DNA of 64,000 nucleotides. Origin: Chitinophaga varians. Its GTDB lineage: Bacteria > Bacteroidota > Bacteroidia > Chitinophagales > Chitinophagaceae. The DNA is taken from contig NZ_JACVFB010000002.1 in NCBI RefSeq assembly GCF_014529945.1, positions 1,364,001 to 1,428,000 of the forward strand, read 5' to 3'. Positions 41,744 through 50,468 of the stretch are shown here, piece by piece. Under the pieces are notes generated by a model, which had not been told where the DNA came from, did not search any database, and saw only the letters and a list, made by a program, of their open reading frames with translations. The translations under genes and the position numbers were made by a program. Each line of letters begins with the position of its first letter. Position 1 is the first letter of the stretch.

Positions 41744-42652
41744 TTAAAAGAAGAAATTAACGGTGGCGGATAAACGGGCATATGTTTTATTGTAGCCGGC
41801 AGACAGGTGCTGATAAACCGGCAGCTGTGCCTGAACGCCCGCGGAGAAGCGTTTGAAGTAAACATCGGCGCCTACGCTGGTGTGCAGCATGTCTCCGCCG
41901 GTGTATTCCTTGGCTTTGTGCAGCTCATAGTCTCCGGAAGCGTGTTCATACATCAGGCCTGCATAAGGCTGCAGGGCCACGGTTTTGCTGACAGGTTGAT
42001 ACAGGAATCCACGCAGCGAGGTGTTAAAGCGGTTGCCGAAGCGGTATTCCTGTTTATTGGTGGTATTGATACGGTAGCTGGCATCGGTGTTGATGCCCCA
42101 TTTGCCGCGTCTGATGGTATATACCGCGTTCAACACAAAATCGGTGCTGCGGCTGCCGGGCTGGAAGTTCTGATAGATATTCCCGCCTTCGTCCGGGATG
42201 CCGGTTTTACCGGTGGGCAATTTAATGCCGCCACCAGCCTGGAATACATGGTGCCATTGTTTGCCAAGGTCCCAGTTATTGTCAATAAGTGTATAGTTAG
42301 CCATCAGGGTGATGTCACCGAGGCCGGAAACTGTGGTGATGCTTTTACCTTCTTCTCTCCTGAAGTACTGGAACGGCACGAAAGCGAAGAACTGTAACCG
42401 CTTGGTCGCATACCATCTCCCCCATAGTTCAGTGGTGTGGTAAAACTCCCGTGATTCGTGGTTAGCCGTGTTACCCAGTTCCATGGGATGGGTAGATTTA
42501 AACTGCCGGTATCCGTACCGGAGACCGATAAAGTTCTTATGATATTGTGGCAAAATGCCCAGCTGGTAGCCGCTTGCGGAGCATCCGCAGATATCGCAGG
42601 CCATGCCGGATATGGGCATGAGAATAGCCATGATGAAAAACAGCTTTTTCAT
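41744..42652 (-). CDS. Outer-membrane beta-barrel protein with N-terminal CxxCxC motif
   Basis: A 302-residue protein with a signal peptide (to Ala18) and then CDICGCSASGYQLGILPQYHKNF: Cys19, Cys22 and Cys24 lie directly after the expected cleavage site, so the motif would face the periplasm at the mature N-terminus. The rest is a beta-barrel of repeated aromatic strands ending in ARLSATVNFFF. It is the first gene of the MbnP-like run. The Cys cluster suggests metal binding; a role in copper passage across the outer membrane is inference. Confidence 0.75.
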   Translation of the reverse strand: MKKLFFIMAILMPISGMACDICGCSASGYQLGILPQYHKNFIGLRYGYRQFKSTHPMELGNTANHESREFYHTTELWGRWYATKRLQFFAFVPFQYFRREEGKSITTVSGLGDITLMANYTLIDNNWDLGKQWHHVFQAGGGIKLPTGKTGIPDEGGNIYQNFQPGSRSTDFVLNAVYTIRRGKWGINTDASYRINTTNKQEYRFGNRFNTSLRGFLYQPVSKTVALQPYAGLMYEHASGDYELHKAKEYTGGDMLHTSVGADVYFKRFSAGVQAQLPVYQHLSAGYNKTYARLSATVNFFF

Positions 42653-42818
42653 TGCAAGGGTTTAATCGACAAACTAATAACGGTATCGGCTATACGTAAA
42701 TAATAGCGATAACAATGACAGGCACACCGTAGTGTGTCAGGCAGCCATACATAATAGAAATAGCAGGGAAACTGACAGCATGGGCTATCGGTTTACTGAA
42801 AATAATAACACAGACGGA

Positions 42819-43190
42819 TTAGCAGAGCGGCGGGTGAAATACGCTGGTGATAGGACTATAGGTGGGTTTCATAAGATAGAATGAGATCTGTTCGGTGTTA
42901 ATATCGGAGCAGGGAGCTTCGCTGGTGAAAACAAGTTGTTCACAGAACAGGGTGACTTCTTTGTTTTCCTTTTGTGCGTATGGATTTTTTTGTTCCTGTT
43001 GTTCTTCCCGCTGTAATTGTTTCCGCAACTGGCATTTACCATTACAGTGCATGGCCGGGTTGTTCCTGTTTTCGCAAAGGTTGGCAGCAATGTAAGCCTG
43101 GTTTATCTTATAACTGATAAAGACCACCGCCGTGCCAAAGTTTTGCAGCAGGATGATGAAACATAATAATATGCAGAAGAGTTTTTTCAC
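42819..43190 (-). CDS. Small membrane-anchored Cys-rich protein with HCNGKC motif
   Basis: A 123-residue protein. GTG 43190 (MKKLFCILLCFIILLQNFG) is preferred to TTG three codons upstream. An N-terminal hydrophobic segment is followed by FISYKINQAYIAANLCENRNNPAMHCNGKCQLRKQL, a motif set that I recognise from small Bacteroidota proteins near metal-uptake or copper genes, without an assigned function. The CxNGKC and later Cys residues could bind a metal. It is 166 bases upstream of the barrel gene on the same strand. Confidence 0.65.
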   Translation of the reverse strand: MKKLFCILLCFIILLQNFGTAVVFISYKINQAYIAANLCENRNNPAMHCNGKCQLRKQLQREEQQEQKNPYAQKENKEVTLFCEQLVFTSEAPCSDINTEQISFYLMKPTYSPITSVFHPPLC

Positions 43191-43214
43191 GCGTTGCAAA
43201 AATAGAAATTATTT

Positions 43215-43290
43215 GTTTATTGGGTTATTTTATTATTGGGTTATTGATATTTACGGATTTTTTGATTTACGATTTTTTTGATTTCCTGGT
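43215..43290. repeat. Family D AT-rich repeat words
   Basis: TTATTGGG words are followed by two GATTTTTTGATTT-type words. TACGATTTTTTTGATTTCC (43268-43286) recurs with one T less at 59758-59775. No inverted partner arm is seen at this locus. Confidence 0.5.
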
Positions 43291-43306
43291 TGGTTGTGTT
43301 AATATA

Positions 43307-43338
43307 AAACGCCCGCTGTAGGCAAACAGCGGGCGTTT
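43307..43338 (-). terminator. Intrinsic terminator after the M13 peptidase gene
   Basis: A 13-bp perfect stem AAACGCCCGCTGT/ACAGCGGGCGTTT with a 6-base loop is followed by TTTTATA on the minus strand. Confidence 0.85.
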
Positions 43339-43409
43339 CATTCATTATAGTAATCTTCGCTTTTATCTACCTGTATCAGGTGAATCAGCAAGAATCATGA
43401 TCATCAAAG

Positions 43410-45476
43410 TTACCAGATAACTACTCTTTCGGCTTCTGGCAGTACCATTTTGTTGCCGGTCTGGCATCCCCATGCGTCCTGGAATTCTTTCAGGTGCGGT
43501 AAGGGGCCGTTGATACGTGCTCTGGCCGGAGAGTGAGGGTCTGTCTGTATTTGCTGGCGGAGGGCAGCGTCAGTGATGTTGCCGTGCCATACCTGCGCCC
43601 ATCCGAGGAAGAAGCGTTGTTTCCAGGTGAAGCCGTCAATTGGTTTGGGCTCCTCTTTACCTTCGAAAGATTTTTTCAGCGCGTAGTAAGCGAGCGTGAG
43701 GCCACCGAGGTCGGCCACGTTTTCACCGATAGTGAGCGCACCGTTGATTTTGAGGCCTGGTGCCACTTCCATACCGCTGAAGTAGTTGATATAACGTTTG
43801 GTCAGCTTGTCGAAGTTTTCCCGGTCAGATTTAGTCCACCAGTTTTTCAGGTTGCCGTCTGCGTCGAACTGAGAGCCCTGGTCATCGAAGCCGTGAGTGA
43901 ACTCGTGGCCGATCACGGCGATGATACCACCGTAGTTGATAGCATCGTCAGCATTGGGGTTGTAGAATGGAGGCTGGAGGATACCGGCAGGGAATACTAC
44001 TTCGTTGTTCAGCGGGTTGTAGTATGCGTTAACGGTTTGAGGTGTCATGCCCCATTCGCTTTTATCCACGGGTTTACCGATTTTATCGATATTCTCTTTG
44101 TGTTCGTAGAGTATAGCGGAGATAGCGTTTTCGAGCAGGGTGCCTTTATCGATCTGGATAGAGGAATAGTCTTTCCATTTATCGGGGTAGCCGATTTTAT
44201 ACGTAAAGGAGGCTAGTTTTTTACGGGCCATTTGTTTGGTGGAGTCGCTCATCCAGGTGAGCTTGTCGATGCGTTCACCATATACGGAGCGAACGTTTTC
44301 GATCATTTTGGATACTTTCTCCTTGCTGCTTTCAGGGAAATATTTTTTAGCGAACAGTTTGCCCAGTGGCATGCCCAGTTTGGTGTCGGTAGAACGGATG
44401 GCTCTTTCGGCGCGGGTTTTCTGCGCTTTTTTGCCGGTCATTACCGTACCGAAGAAGTGGAAGTTCTCGTCATCAAAAGTTTTAGGCAGATAGCTGGCGA
44501 AGCTGGTGAGCAGCTGCCATTTGGTATACAATTTCAGTACATCGATGGGAGTTGCTTTCAGCAGTTTGTTGGCATTGGTGAGGTAGCCTTTATTCTGGAG
44601 AATGATAGTGTCTGTTTTGATGTCCTGTTTCTGGCTGAAGGCTTCCCAGTCGAAGTCCGGGGCCAGTGTTCTCAATTCAGCGAAGGCGGACCTGTTGTAT
44701 GTTTTAACCGGATCGCGGAGCTCTACGTTGGTCAGCTGTATTTTAGCCAGCTGGCTTTCGAGGCCGAGGATGGTGATGCCTGGCTTCTGTTCAGGGAAAC
44801 CGGCGAGGGTAAACATTTTGTCTACGTGTTTTACGAATTCATCGCGTACGTTTTTGGTAGAAGAATCCTGTTGAACATAGTAGCTTTTTTCACCCAGGCT
44901 CAGCCCACTTTGTCCCTGATAGAGGACGTTCATTTTGCTGTTTTTGGCGTCCGCCTCAGCACCGAAGCCGGTAAAGGTGGATACGCCTATTTTCTGGAGT
45001 TCGCCGGTTACCGCAGCCCAGTCAGCCAGATTTTTGATAGCGTCAATTTTATCCAGGTAAGGTTTCAGGGGGGCGATACCTCTTTTTTCGATGGTGGCTG
45101 TATCCAGGAAGGAGGCGTAGTAATCAGCGATCTGTTGCTCTTCTGTGCCTTTCTTCAGGTCAGTTTTGCTGGTGAGTTCAGCGATGATGCTTTTGAGGCG
45201 GACTTCCTTGTTTTGTTTGTCAAGGATACCGAAGGCGCCCCAGCGACTTTCAGTAGAAGGAATGGGATTGTTCTTTTTCCAGTTCCCATTGGCGTAATTG
45301 TCAAAATCGTCGCAGGATTTGTAGGCAGTGTCGATGTCGGCGAGGTTGAATGCCGGGACCTTGGCGGAGTCGGTGGCTGCCTCCTGGTGTTGCTGCGTGG
45401 AACTATTGGAGTTACAAGCCGCAAATGTAACCATGGCGGCCAGCAACGGTAGCTTTACCGCATTGTTTTTCTTCAT
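43410..45476 (-). CDS. M13 (neprilysin/PepO) family zinc endopeptidase
   Basis: A 688-residue lipoprotein (lipobox TFAAC, Cys21) with the M13 catalytic domain in the last third: zinc site HEFTH in VIGHEFTHGFDDQGSQFD and the third ligand in ENVADLGGL, then a terminal block with FFLGWAQVW and SPARARINGPL. The long N-terminal region forms the helical lid that limits substrate to short peptides. It acts in the cell envelope on oligopeptides. A terminator lies about 70 bases downstream. Confidence 0.95.
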   Translation of the reverse strand: MKKNNAVKLPLLAAMVTFAACNSNSSTQQHQEAATDSAKVPAFNLADIDTAYKSCDDFDNYANGNWKKNNPIPSTESRWGAFGILDKQNKEVRLKSIIAELTSKTDLKKGTEEQQIADYYASFLDTATIEKRGIAPLKPYLDKIDAIKNLADWAAVTGELQKIGVSTFTGFGAEADAKNSKMNVLYQGQSGLSLGEKSYYVQQDSSTKNVRDEFVKHVDKMFTLAGFPEQKPGITILGLESQLAKIQLTNVELRDPVKTYNRSAFAELRTLAPDFDWEAFSQKQDIKTDTIILQNKGYLTNANKLLKATPIDVLKLYTKWQLLTSFASYLPKTFDDENFHFFGTVMTGKKAQKTRAERAIRSTDTKLGMPLGKLFAKKYFPESSKEKVSKMIENVRSVYGERIDKLTWMSDSTKQMARKKLASFTYKIGYPDKWKDYSSIQIDKGTLLENAISAILYEHKENIDKIGKPVDKSEWGMTPQTVNAYYNPLNNEVVFPAGILQPPFYNPNADDAINYGGIIAVIGHEFTHGFDDQGSQFDADGNLKNWWTKSDRENFDKLTKRYINYFSGMEVAPGLKINGALTIGENVADLGGLTLAYYALKKSFEGKEEPKPIDGFTWKQRFFLGWAQVWHGNITDAALRQQIQTDPHSPARARINGPLPHLKEFQDAWGCQTGNKMVLPEAERVVIW

Positions 45477-45643
45477 ATGTAAAACAGGTTTAGTCTTTAA
45501 AGTTATGGAAAAGCGGGCACCAAAAATCAGGGCTTTTGTATGAGCGGCAAGGATTGTGAAAAATGTTGCTGGATAAGAAGCCTTATTTTCTCACTAAATT
45601 AGGCAGGAATTAGGTAGGTTTGTGTCGTAAAATATGCTTTTTG

Positions 45644-46126
45644 ATGAGTTTGATGTTTAAATTATACAGAATTTTTACTGCCCTTGCCTTGATGATAACA
45701 GGTTTTTTTACGTTTGCAGGCGTACTTTCCATCTTTTCTGTAGGGTTTAATCCATTGTTGATTCTGTCTGTGATGGCCTGGGGCGCGTGTTTTATACATA
45801 GCGTTTTATCAATATATCTTCAGCGCAGTCTACTGTTACCAGAGATCGGGTTGAAGGAGAACACGCCCGGCGGTATCCGGATCATGGGTGTGATCACGGT
45901 GCTTTGGGGTGGCCTGTTGTTTGTACTGGGTGCTGGTATGCTGGCGTTGCCACCGGAGGTGAAAAAAGAGGTGGTACAGCAATTGGGAGGTGATAACCCG
46001 GCCCTGATAACACCGATAGGCATCGTATTCATGCTCCTGGGTTTCATTCTGACATTTAATGCCAACCTGTCTTTTCGTTTTCTGCGTGAATGGACACGAA
46101 GGAGCGAAGAACAGGAGGGAGAATAG
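45644..46126 (+). CDS. Uncharacterised four-helix membrane protein
   Basis: A 160-residue protein (ATG 45644 chosen; TTG 45620 is possible). Four hydrophobic segments of membrane length are visible: ALALMITGFFTFAGVLSIF, PLLILSVMAWGACFIHSVL, IMGVITVLWGGLLFVLGAGML and ITPIGIVFMLLGFILTF. No known family recognised. The truncated hemoglobin gene starts 11 bases downstream, so the two may be co-expressed. Confidence 0.7.
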   Translation: MSLMFKLYRIFTALALMITGFFTFAGVLSIFSVGFNPLLILSVMAWGACFIHSVLSIYLQRSLLLPEIGLKENTPGGIRIMGVITVLWGGLLFVLGAGMLALPPEVKKEVVQQLGGDNPALITPIGIVFMLLGFILTFNANLSFRFLREWTRRSEEQEGE

Positions 46127-46137
46127 ACGATCTTTTT

Positions 46138-46527
46138 ATGGAAAAGCAGCAGATAGCCAGCAGAGCGGACATACAGTTGTTGGTGGACAGCTTTTATGAG
46201 AAAGTGAAATCAGATGCTGTTATTGGCTATATCTTCCGGGACATAGCCCGGGTAGACTGGGATAAACATCTGCCCATCATGTATGATTTCTGGGAGCAGT
46301 TGTTATTAGACAGTAATCGTTATGGCCGTAATACCATGGCGCCGCATTTTGCGCTGAACCAGAAAATACCGCTTCAGCCTGCTCATTTTGATCGCTGGAT
46401 TTTATTGTTTGAAACCACGGTAAACGAACTTTTTACCGGCGAGAAAGCGGAACTGGCCATCACCCGGGCCCGCTCCATCAAAGATATCATGCAGTTCAAG
46501 ATGCAACAGATCAATCAACCCAAATAA
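46138..46527 (+). CDS. Group III truncated hemoglobin
   Basis: A 129-residue globin (ATG 46138; the ORF is open 16 codons further but overlaps the upstream gene). Group III features: VDSFYEKVKSDAVIGYIFRDI, a conserved Trp-rich MYDFWEQLLL, and the proximal His region QPAHFDRWILLFETTVNELF. Such proteins bind oxygen or nitric oxide. It lies between a membrane protein and rarA. Confidence 0.88.
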   Translation: MEKQQIASRADIQLLVDSFYEKVKSDAVIGYIFRDIARVDWDKHLPIMYDFWEQLLLDSNRYGRNTMAPHFALNQKIPLQPAHFDRWILLFETTVNELFTGEKAELAITRARSIKDIMQFKMQQINQPK

Positions 46528-46549
46528 TCATCCTGTAGAATAAAAGTGT

Positions 46550-47806
46550 ATGCAACCATTAGCAGAACGGTTAAGACCTGTGACGTTAGACGAACTGGTG
46601 GGGCAGGAACATCTTACCGGAAAAGACAGTATCCTCAGAAAAGCCATTGAGCAGGGGAAGATACCTTCCATGATTCTGTGGGGGCCTCCCGGTGTAGGGA
46701 AGACTACCATCGCCAACATTATAGCACATACCCTTCAGGTCCCTTTTTATACCCTGAGCGCTATTTCCGCGGGTGTAAAAGAAGTGCGGGAGGTGATTGA
46801 AATGGCCCGTCGCCAGCGACATGCCGTGCTTTTCATTGATGAGATCCACCGGTTCAATAAATCGCAGCAGGACGCGCTCCTGGGGGCCGTAGAGAAAGGC
46901 ATCGTCACCCTGATAGGCGCCACTACCGAAAATCCTTCTTTTGAGGTGAATGCGGCCGTTTTATCGCGCAGTCAGGTATATGTGCTGCGGCCATTGGGCA
47001 ACGAGCAGCTGATGCAGTTGCTTCAACAGGCGATGGAACGCGACGAATGGCTAAAAAGCAAAACCATCGAACTAAAAGAGACGGAAGCGCTGTTTAACAT
47101 CTCCGGCGGGGATGCCCGCAAACTGCTCAATTTGTTTGAACTGGTAGTAGGCACGCTGCAGGAAGATCCTATCGTGATCACTGATCAGAAAGTGATGGAC
47201 ATCGCCCAGCAACGGGTAGCTATCTACGATAAAACAGGAGAACAGCACTACGATATTATCTCTGCCTTTATCAAAAGTATCCGGGGGAGTGATCCTAATG
47301 CCGCCGTGTATTACCTGGCCCGTATGATAGAAGGTGGTGAAGACGTGAAATTTATTGCCCGCAGACTGGTGATACTGGCCTCTGAAGACATTGGCAATGC
47401 TAATCCGAATGCACTGTTGCTGGCCACCAGCTGTTTCCAGGCAGTGAACCTGATCGGTTATCCGGAATCCCGCATCATCCTGTCGCAATGCGTGACTTAC
47501 CTTGCCTCGTCAGCGAAGAGCAACGCGTCCTATATGGCGATCAACGCCGCACAGTCGCTGGTAGCCAAGACAGGCGACCTGCCGGTGCCTATGCATATCC
47601 GTAACGCCCCTACGAAAATGATGAAGGAAATGGGTTACAGCAAAGGATATGCTTATGCGCACGACTATGACAGCAACTTCGTGGACCAGGAATTTCTGCC
47701 TGATGCCATTAAAGGCACCAAGCTATACGACCCGGGAAAGAATGCAAGGGAAGATGAACTGCGGCGACATCTGAAGCAGTTATGGAAAGACAAATACAAC
47801 TATTAA
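46550..47806 (+). CDS. rarA: Replication-associated recombination protein RarA
   Basis: A 418-residue AAA+ ATPase. Walker A is GPPGVGKTT, Walker B is [10 protein letters not shown], the sensor 1 region is [23 protein letters not shown] and the C-terminal MgsA tetramerisation domain has [28 protein letters not shown]. It acts at stalled replication forks together with SSB. The TAA stop is shared with the palindrome that follows. Confidence 0.97.
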   Translation: MQPLAERLRPVTLDELVGQEHLTGKDSILRKAIEQGKIPSMILWGPPGVGKTTIANIIAHTLQVPFYTLSAISAGVKEVREVIEMARRQRHAVLFIDEIHRFNKSQQDALLGAVEKGIVTLIGATTENPSFEVNAAVLSRSQVYVLRPLGNEQLMQLLQQAMERDEWLKSKTIELKETEALFNISGGDARKLLNLFELVVGTLQEDPIVITDQKVMDIAQQRVAIYDKTGEQHYDIISAFIKSIRGSDPNAAVYYLARMIEGGEDVKFIARRLVILASEDIGNANPNALLLATSCFQAVNLIGYPESRIILSQCVTYLASSAKSNASYMAINAAQSLVAKTGDLPVPMHIRNAPTKMMKEMGYSKGYAYAHDYDSNFVDQEFLPDAIKGTKLYDPGKNAREDELRRHLKQLWKDKYNY

Positions 47807-47905
47807 TTACGAATTACGAATTATGAATTACGAATGGAGGGCTTCCTTTTAGAAAGGTTACTAAATAACCGCTCTACGAAGAAGCCCTCCATTCGTAATT
47901 CGTAG
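47805..47905. repeat. Family A intergenic palindrome, copy 3
   Basis: The left arm begins at 47805 with AATTACG words and runs into GGAGGGCTTC. The inner pair 47821-47845 and 47881-47905 matches at 23 of 25 positions as an inverted repeat. The AA of the rarA TAA is the first unit's AA, and the right arm stops one base before the pbpC stop. The interior TTACTAAATAACCGC is related to TACTTAGTAAAC of copies 1 and 2. Confidence 0.82.
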
Positions 47906-50302
47906 CTAGTCTTTTTCTTTCGCCAGTATTTCAAAAGTTTGTTCAATCCGTTCTCCGTTTTCATCCACGAGGGTGATCGTATGTTTCCCTGCCGGCGGAT
48001 GCAATGCCATCTGATGAAATTCCACTGTTTCCCCGATGAAGTGGTTGTCGAGATGCCAGTATATTTTCGCGGCGCTATTACGGTGGGTGGCGGTAAAGAT
48101 CGTCTGGCCCGCTTGTCCGTTCAGTTCTGTAGGCACAAATATGCGGGCATTGGGCCGTGGATATATCAGTTCAATCGGCGCTTTGTCCTGCCCCAGCGAG
48201 GCGATGCAGTCCGGTTTATAAGGTGGTAGCGGCGCATAATAGTTTTTACTGCGGTAATAGAATTCCTGCGACGGCGGCAGGATAAACCATGATTTGTGCT
48301 GCATGAACTGTGGTGATTCACAGCTTTCGGTGACCCGCCATTGACCGGTACGATCGAGATGTATCAGTTGATGATAAGGACATACGCCTGAGCGTATGCC
48401 CGCTGCCGGTACATAGACCGAATCTTTTTCATCGCATAGGTCAGTAGCACGGAAGCCGCTTTTGCGGCATACTTCTACTTTCCGGAGTTGGGCTGTGGGG
48501 GTGGTGAACCAGCTACCGGTGCGCAACAGTCTGAACACATCGAACATAACGGGTGCGGCCGTCGATACCCCGATGAGGCCGGGGCGGCCTTCTCCGTCCG
48601 CATTGCCGACCCATACGCCCACAACGTATTTAGGGGTGACACCGATAGCCCATCCATCGCGGAAGCCGAAGCTGGTGCCTGTTTTCCAGGCAATACGCTG
48701 TGAGGAAGAGAACTGCTGCCATAACAATTCTTCGCCCGGGCGCATCACTTCTGTCATCGCTTCGAAGGTGTACCAGATGGAGCCCGCGTCCAGGATGCCT
48801 TCCTTGCTCAGGCCATATTGCGAAGGACGCTGTATGTCGGCCTGATAGTTAGGGGCATGAATATCATCCATATCATATTTGCCGTGATATTGATCGAGGT
48901 GGATGAGGGTGCGGGCCATACTGGCGTACATACCGCACATTTCCCAGAGGGTGGTTTCCCCGCCGCCGAGGATCAGCGACAGGCCGTAGTGGTCGGCTGG
49001 TTTGTTGAGCGTGGTGATGCCCATTTTCTGCAGCAGTGTATGGAGGCGTTCATAGCGGTACATCTGCAGCATGCGTACTGCGGGGATGTTGAGTGATCGG
49101 GCCAGTGCGCGGGAGGCCGGTACCGCGCCATCGTAGCCGAGGTCGAAGTTCTGCGGAGAGTAGCCCGCTATTTGTGTGGGGATGTCTGGTATCAGCGTAT
49201 TGGGCAGTATCAGTCCATCGTTGAGCATGGCCGCGTATAGTACTGGTTTGAGCGTGCTGCCGGGGCTTCTTCTGGCCTGTATGATGTCCACATGGCTCTC
49301 CAGTTCAGGATCAGCGGGATTGTAGATGTTGCCGACATACGCAAGGGTATTGCCTGTTTCCACGTCAAGCACCAGCACAGCCGCATTGTTGATACCATTG
49401 GCTTTGTAGGCATTATGATACCTCTCCGCGATGGCCGTTACATTCTTCTGCAGTGCGGCCTCCACGGTGCTTTTAATGCGGGTGGGGCCATTAGATTTTT
49501 GCTGCTGGTAGTCGAGGCGGAAGCGGTCCAGCAGGTGGGGCGCATCCTGCGGCAGTGGCAGCGGCTGTTCCGGGAGCGGCTCCAGCTTTGCCAGTTGGCA
49601 GGTGATGCTATCAATAGTGTTGTTGCGATACAGTTTGTTCAGCAGTTGATTTCGTTTATTCAGCAACGTATTACGGTTGCGGCCGGGATGCACCAGTGCC
49701 GGACTGTTGGGCAGTACGGCCAGTGCCGCCATTTCTCCCCACGACAGCTGGTCGGCCTTACGGCCGTAGTAGCGCCAGGAAGCGGCTTCCAGCCCTACCA
49801 CGTTACCACCAAAAGGGGCGTTGGCAGCGTATAGTGCAATGATTTCCTTTTTAGAGGCGGAGAACTCGAGGCGGGTAGCCAATACCGCTTCCACCATTTT
49901 CTGCCATATGGTACGGGGCTGGTTGCGGGAGATGCGGATCACCTGCATGGTGATGGTACTGCCGCCGCTGACGACTTTTTTGCCACGCAGGTTTTGCCGG
50001 ATGGCGCGACTGATGGCCAGCGGGTCTAACCCCCAATGGTAATAAAAGCGTTTGTCTTCATAGGCCACGATACATTTCACAAACTTCTCCGGTACATGTG
50101 GATTGTAAGGAAAGCGCCATTGTCCGTCGGGCGCTATGCTGGCGTTTAACAGGTCTCCGTTTACATCTTCCAGTACGAAAGAGGTAGGGCTGGTAAACAG
50201 TTGGCGGGGCAAACAAAAGTAATAGGCAATCAGGAGTATGCCGGCTGCTGTCAGCCACCATTTTCTTTTTTTACACCATTGCCTGAAGCGTTGAAATTTC
50301 AT
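47906..50302 (-). CDS. pbpC: Penicillin-binding protein 1C
   Basis: A 798-residue class A PBP. After an N-terminal transmembrane helix comes the GT51 glycosyltransferase domain (IVAYEDKRFYYHWGLDPLAI, GGSTITMQVIR), then the transpeptidase with serine in RRSPGSTLKP, RALARSLNIPAVRML and KTGTSFGFRDGWAIG. The C-terminal BiPBP_C domain is visible (ARIFVPTELNG to QTFEILAKE). In E. coli pbpC follows the alpha-2-macroglobulin gene yfhM; here the equivalent gene lies 9.6 kb away on the same strand. Confidence 0.95.
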   Translation of the reverse strand: MKFQRFRQWCKKRKWWLTAAGILLIAYYFCLPRQLFTSPTSFVLEDVNGDLLNASIAPDGQWRFPYNPHVPEKFVKCIVAYEDKRFYYHWGLDPLAISRAIRQNLRGKKVVSGGSTITMQVIRISRNQPRTIWQKMVEAVLATRLEFSASKKEIIALYAANAPFGGNVVGLEAASWRYYGRKADQLSWGEMAALAVLPNSPALVHPGRNRNTLLNKRNQLLNKLYRNNTIDSITCQLAKLEPLPEQPLPLPQDAPHLLDRFRLDYQQQKSNGPTRIKSTVEAALQKNVTAIAERYHNAYKANGINNAAVLVLDVETGNTLAYVGNIYNPADPELESHVDIIQARRSPGSTLKPVLYAAMLNDGLILPNTLIPDIPTQIAGYSPQNFDLGYDGAVPASRALARSLNIPAVRMLQMYRYERLHTLLQKMGITTLNKPADHYGLSLILGGGETTLWEMCGMYASMARTLIHLDQYHGKYDMDDIHAPNYQADIQRPSQYGLSKEGILDAGSIWYTFEAMTEVMRPGEELLWQQFSSSQRIAWKTGTSFGFRDGWAIGVTPKYVVGVWVGNADGEGRPGLIGVSTAAPVMFDVFRLLRTGSWFTTPTAQLRKVEVCRKSGFRATDLCDEKDSVYVPAAGIRSGVCPYHQLIHLDRTGQWRVTESCESPQFMQHKSWFILPPSQEFYYRSKNYYAPLPPYKPDCIASLGQDKAPIELIYPRPNARIFVPTELNGQAGQTIFTATHRNSAAKIYWHLDNHFIGETVEFHQMALHPPAGKHTITLVDENGERIEQTFEILAKEKD

Positions 50303-50468
50303 TCGTAGTAATAGTATTGCCGATTGGGTTAATGTTTTGAGGTATTAAATTCATTCATTTTGATCTGTTCATTATCATCAGCAAAATGAACAGGGTATTG
50401 TGTTTTCTGACACTTAAATTTGAAACTTCTTTTTTAAAACCATATCCAATTAACCCAAAAAACTTTTT

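Noticed and set aside
39530..43190. Methanobactin biosynthesis cluster
   Set aside because: No precursor peptide, MbnB or MbnC homologue is visible; only the MbnP/MbnH-like part is supported.
44232..45452. A 406-residue ORF antisense to the M13 peptidase gene
   Set aside because: Fully covered by a lipoprotein peptidase with intact motifs; the antisense product is Phe-rich with no domain.
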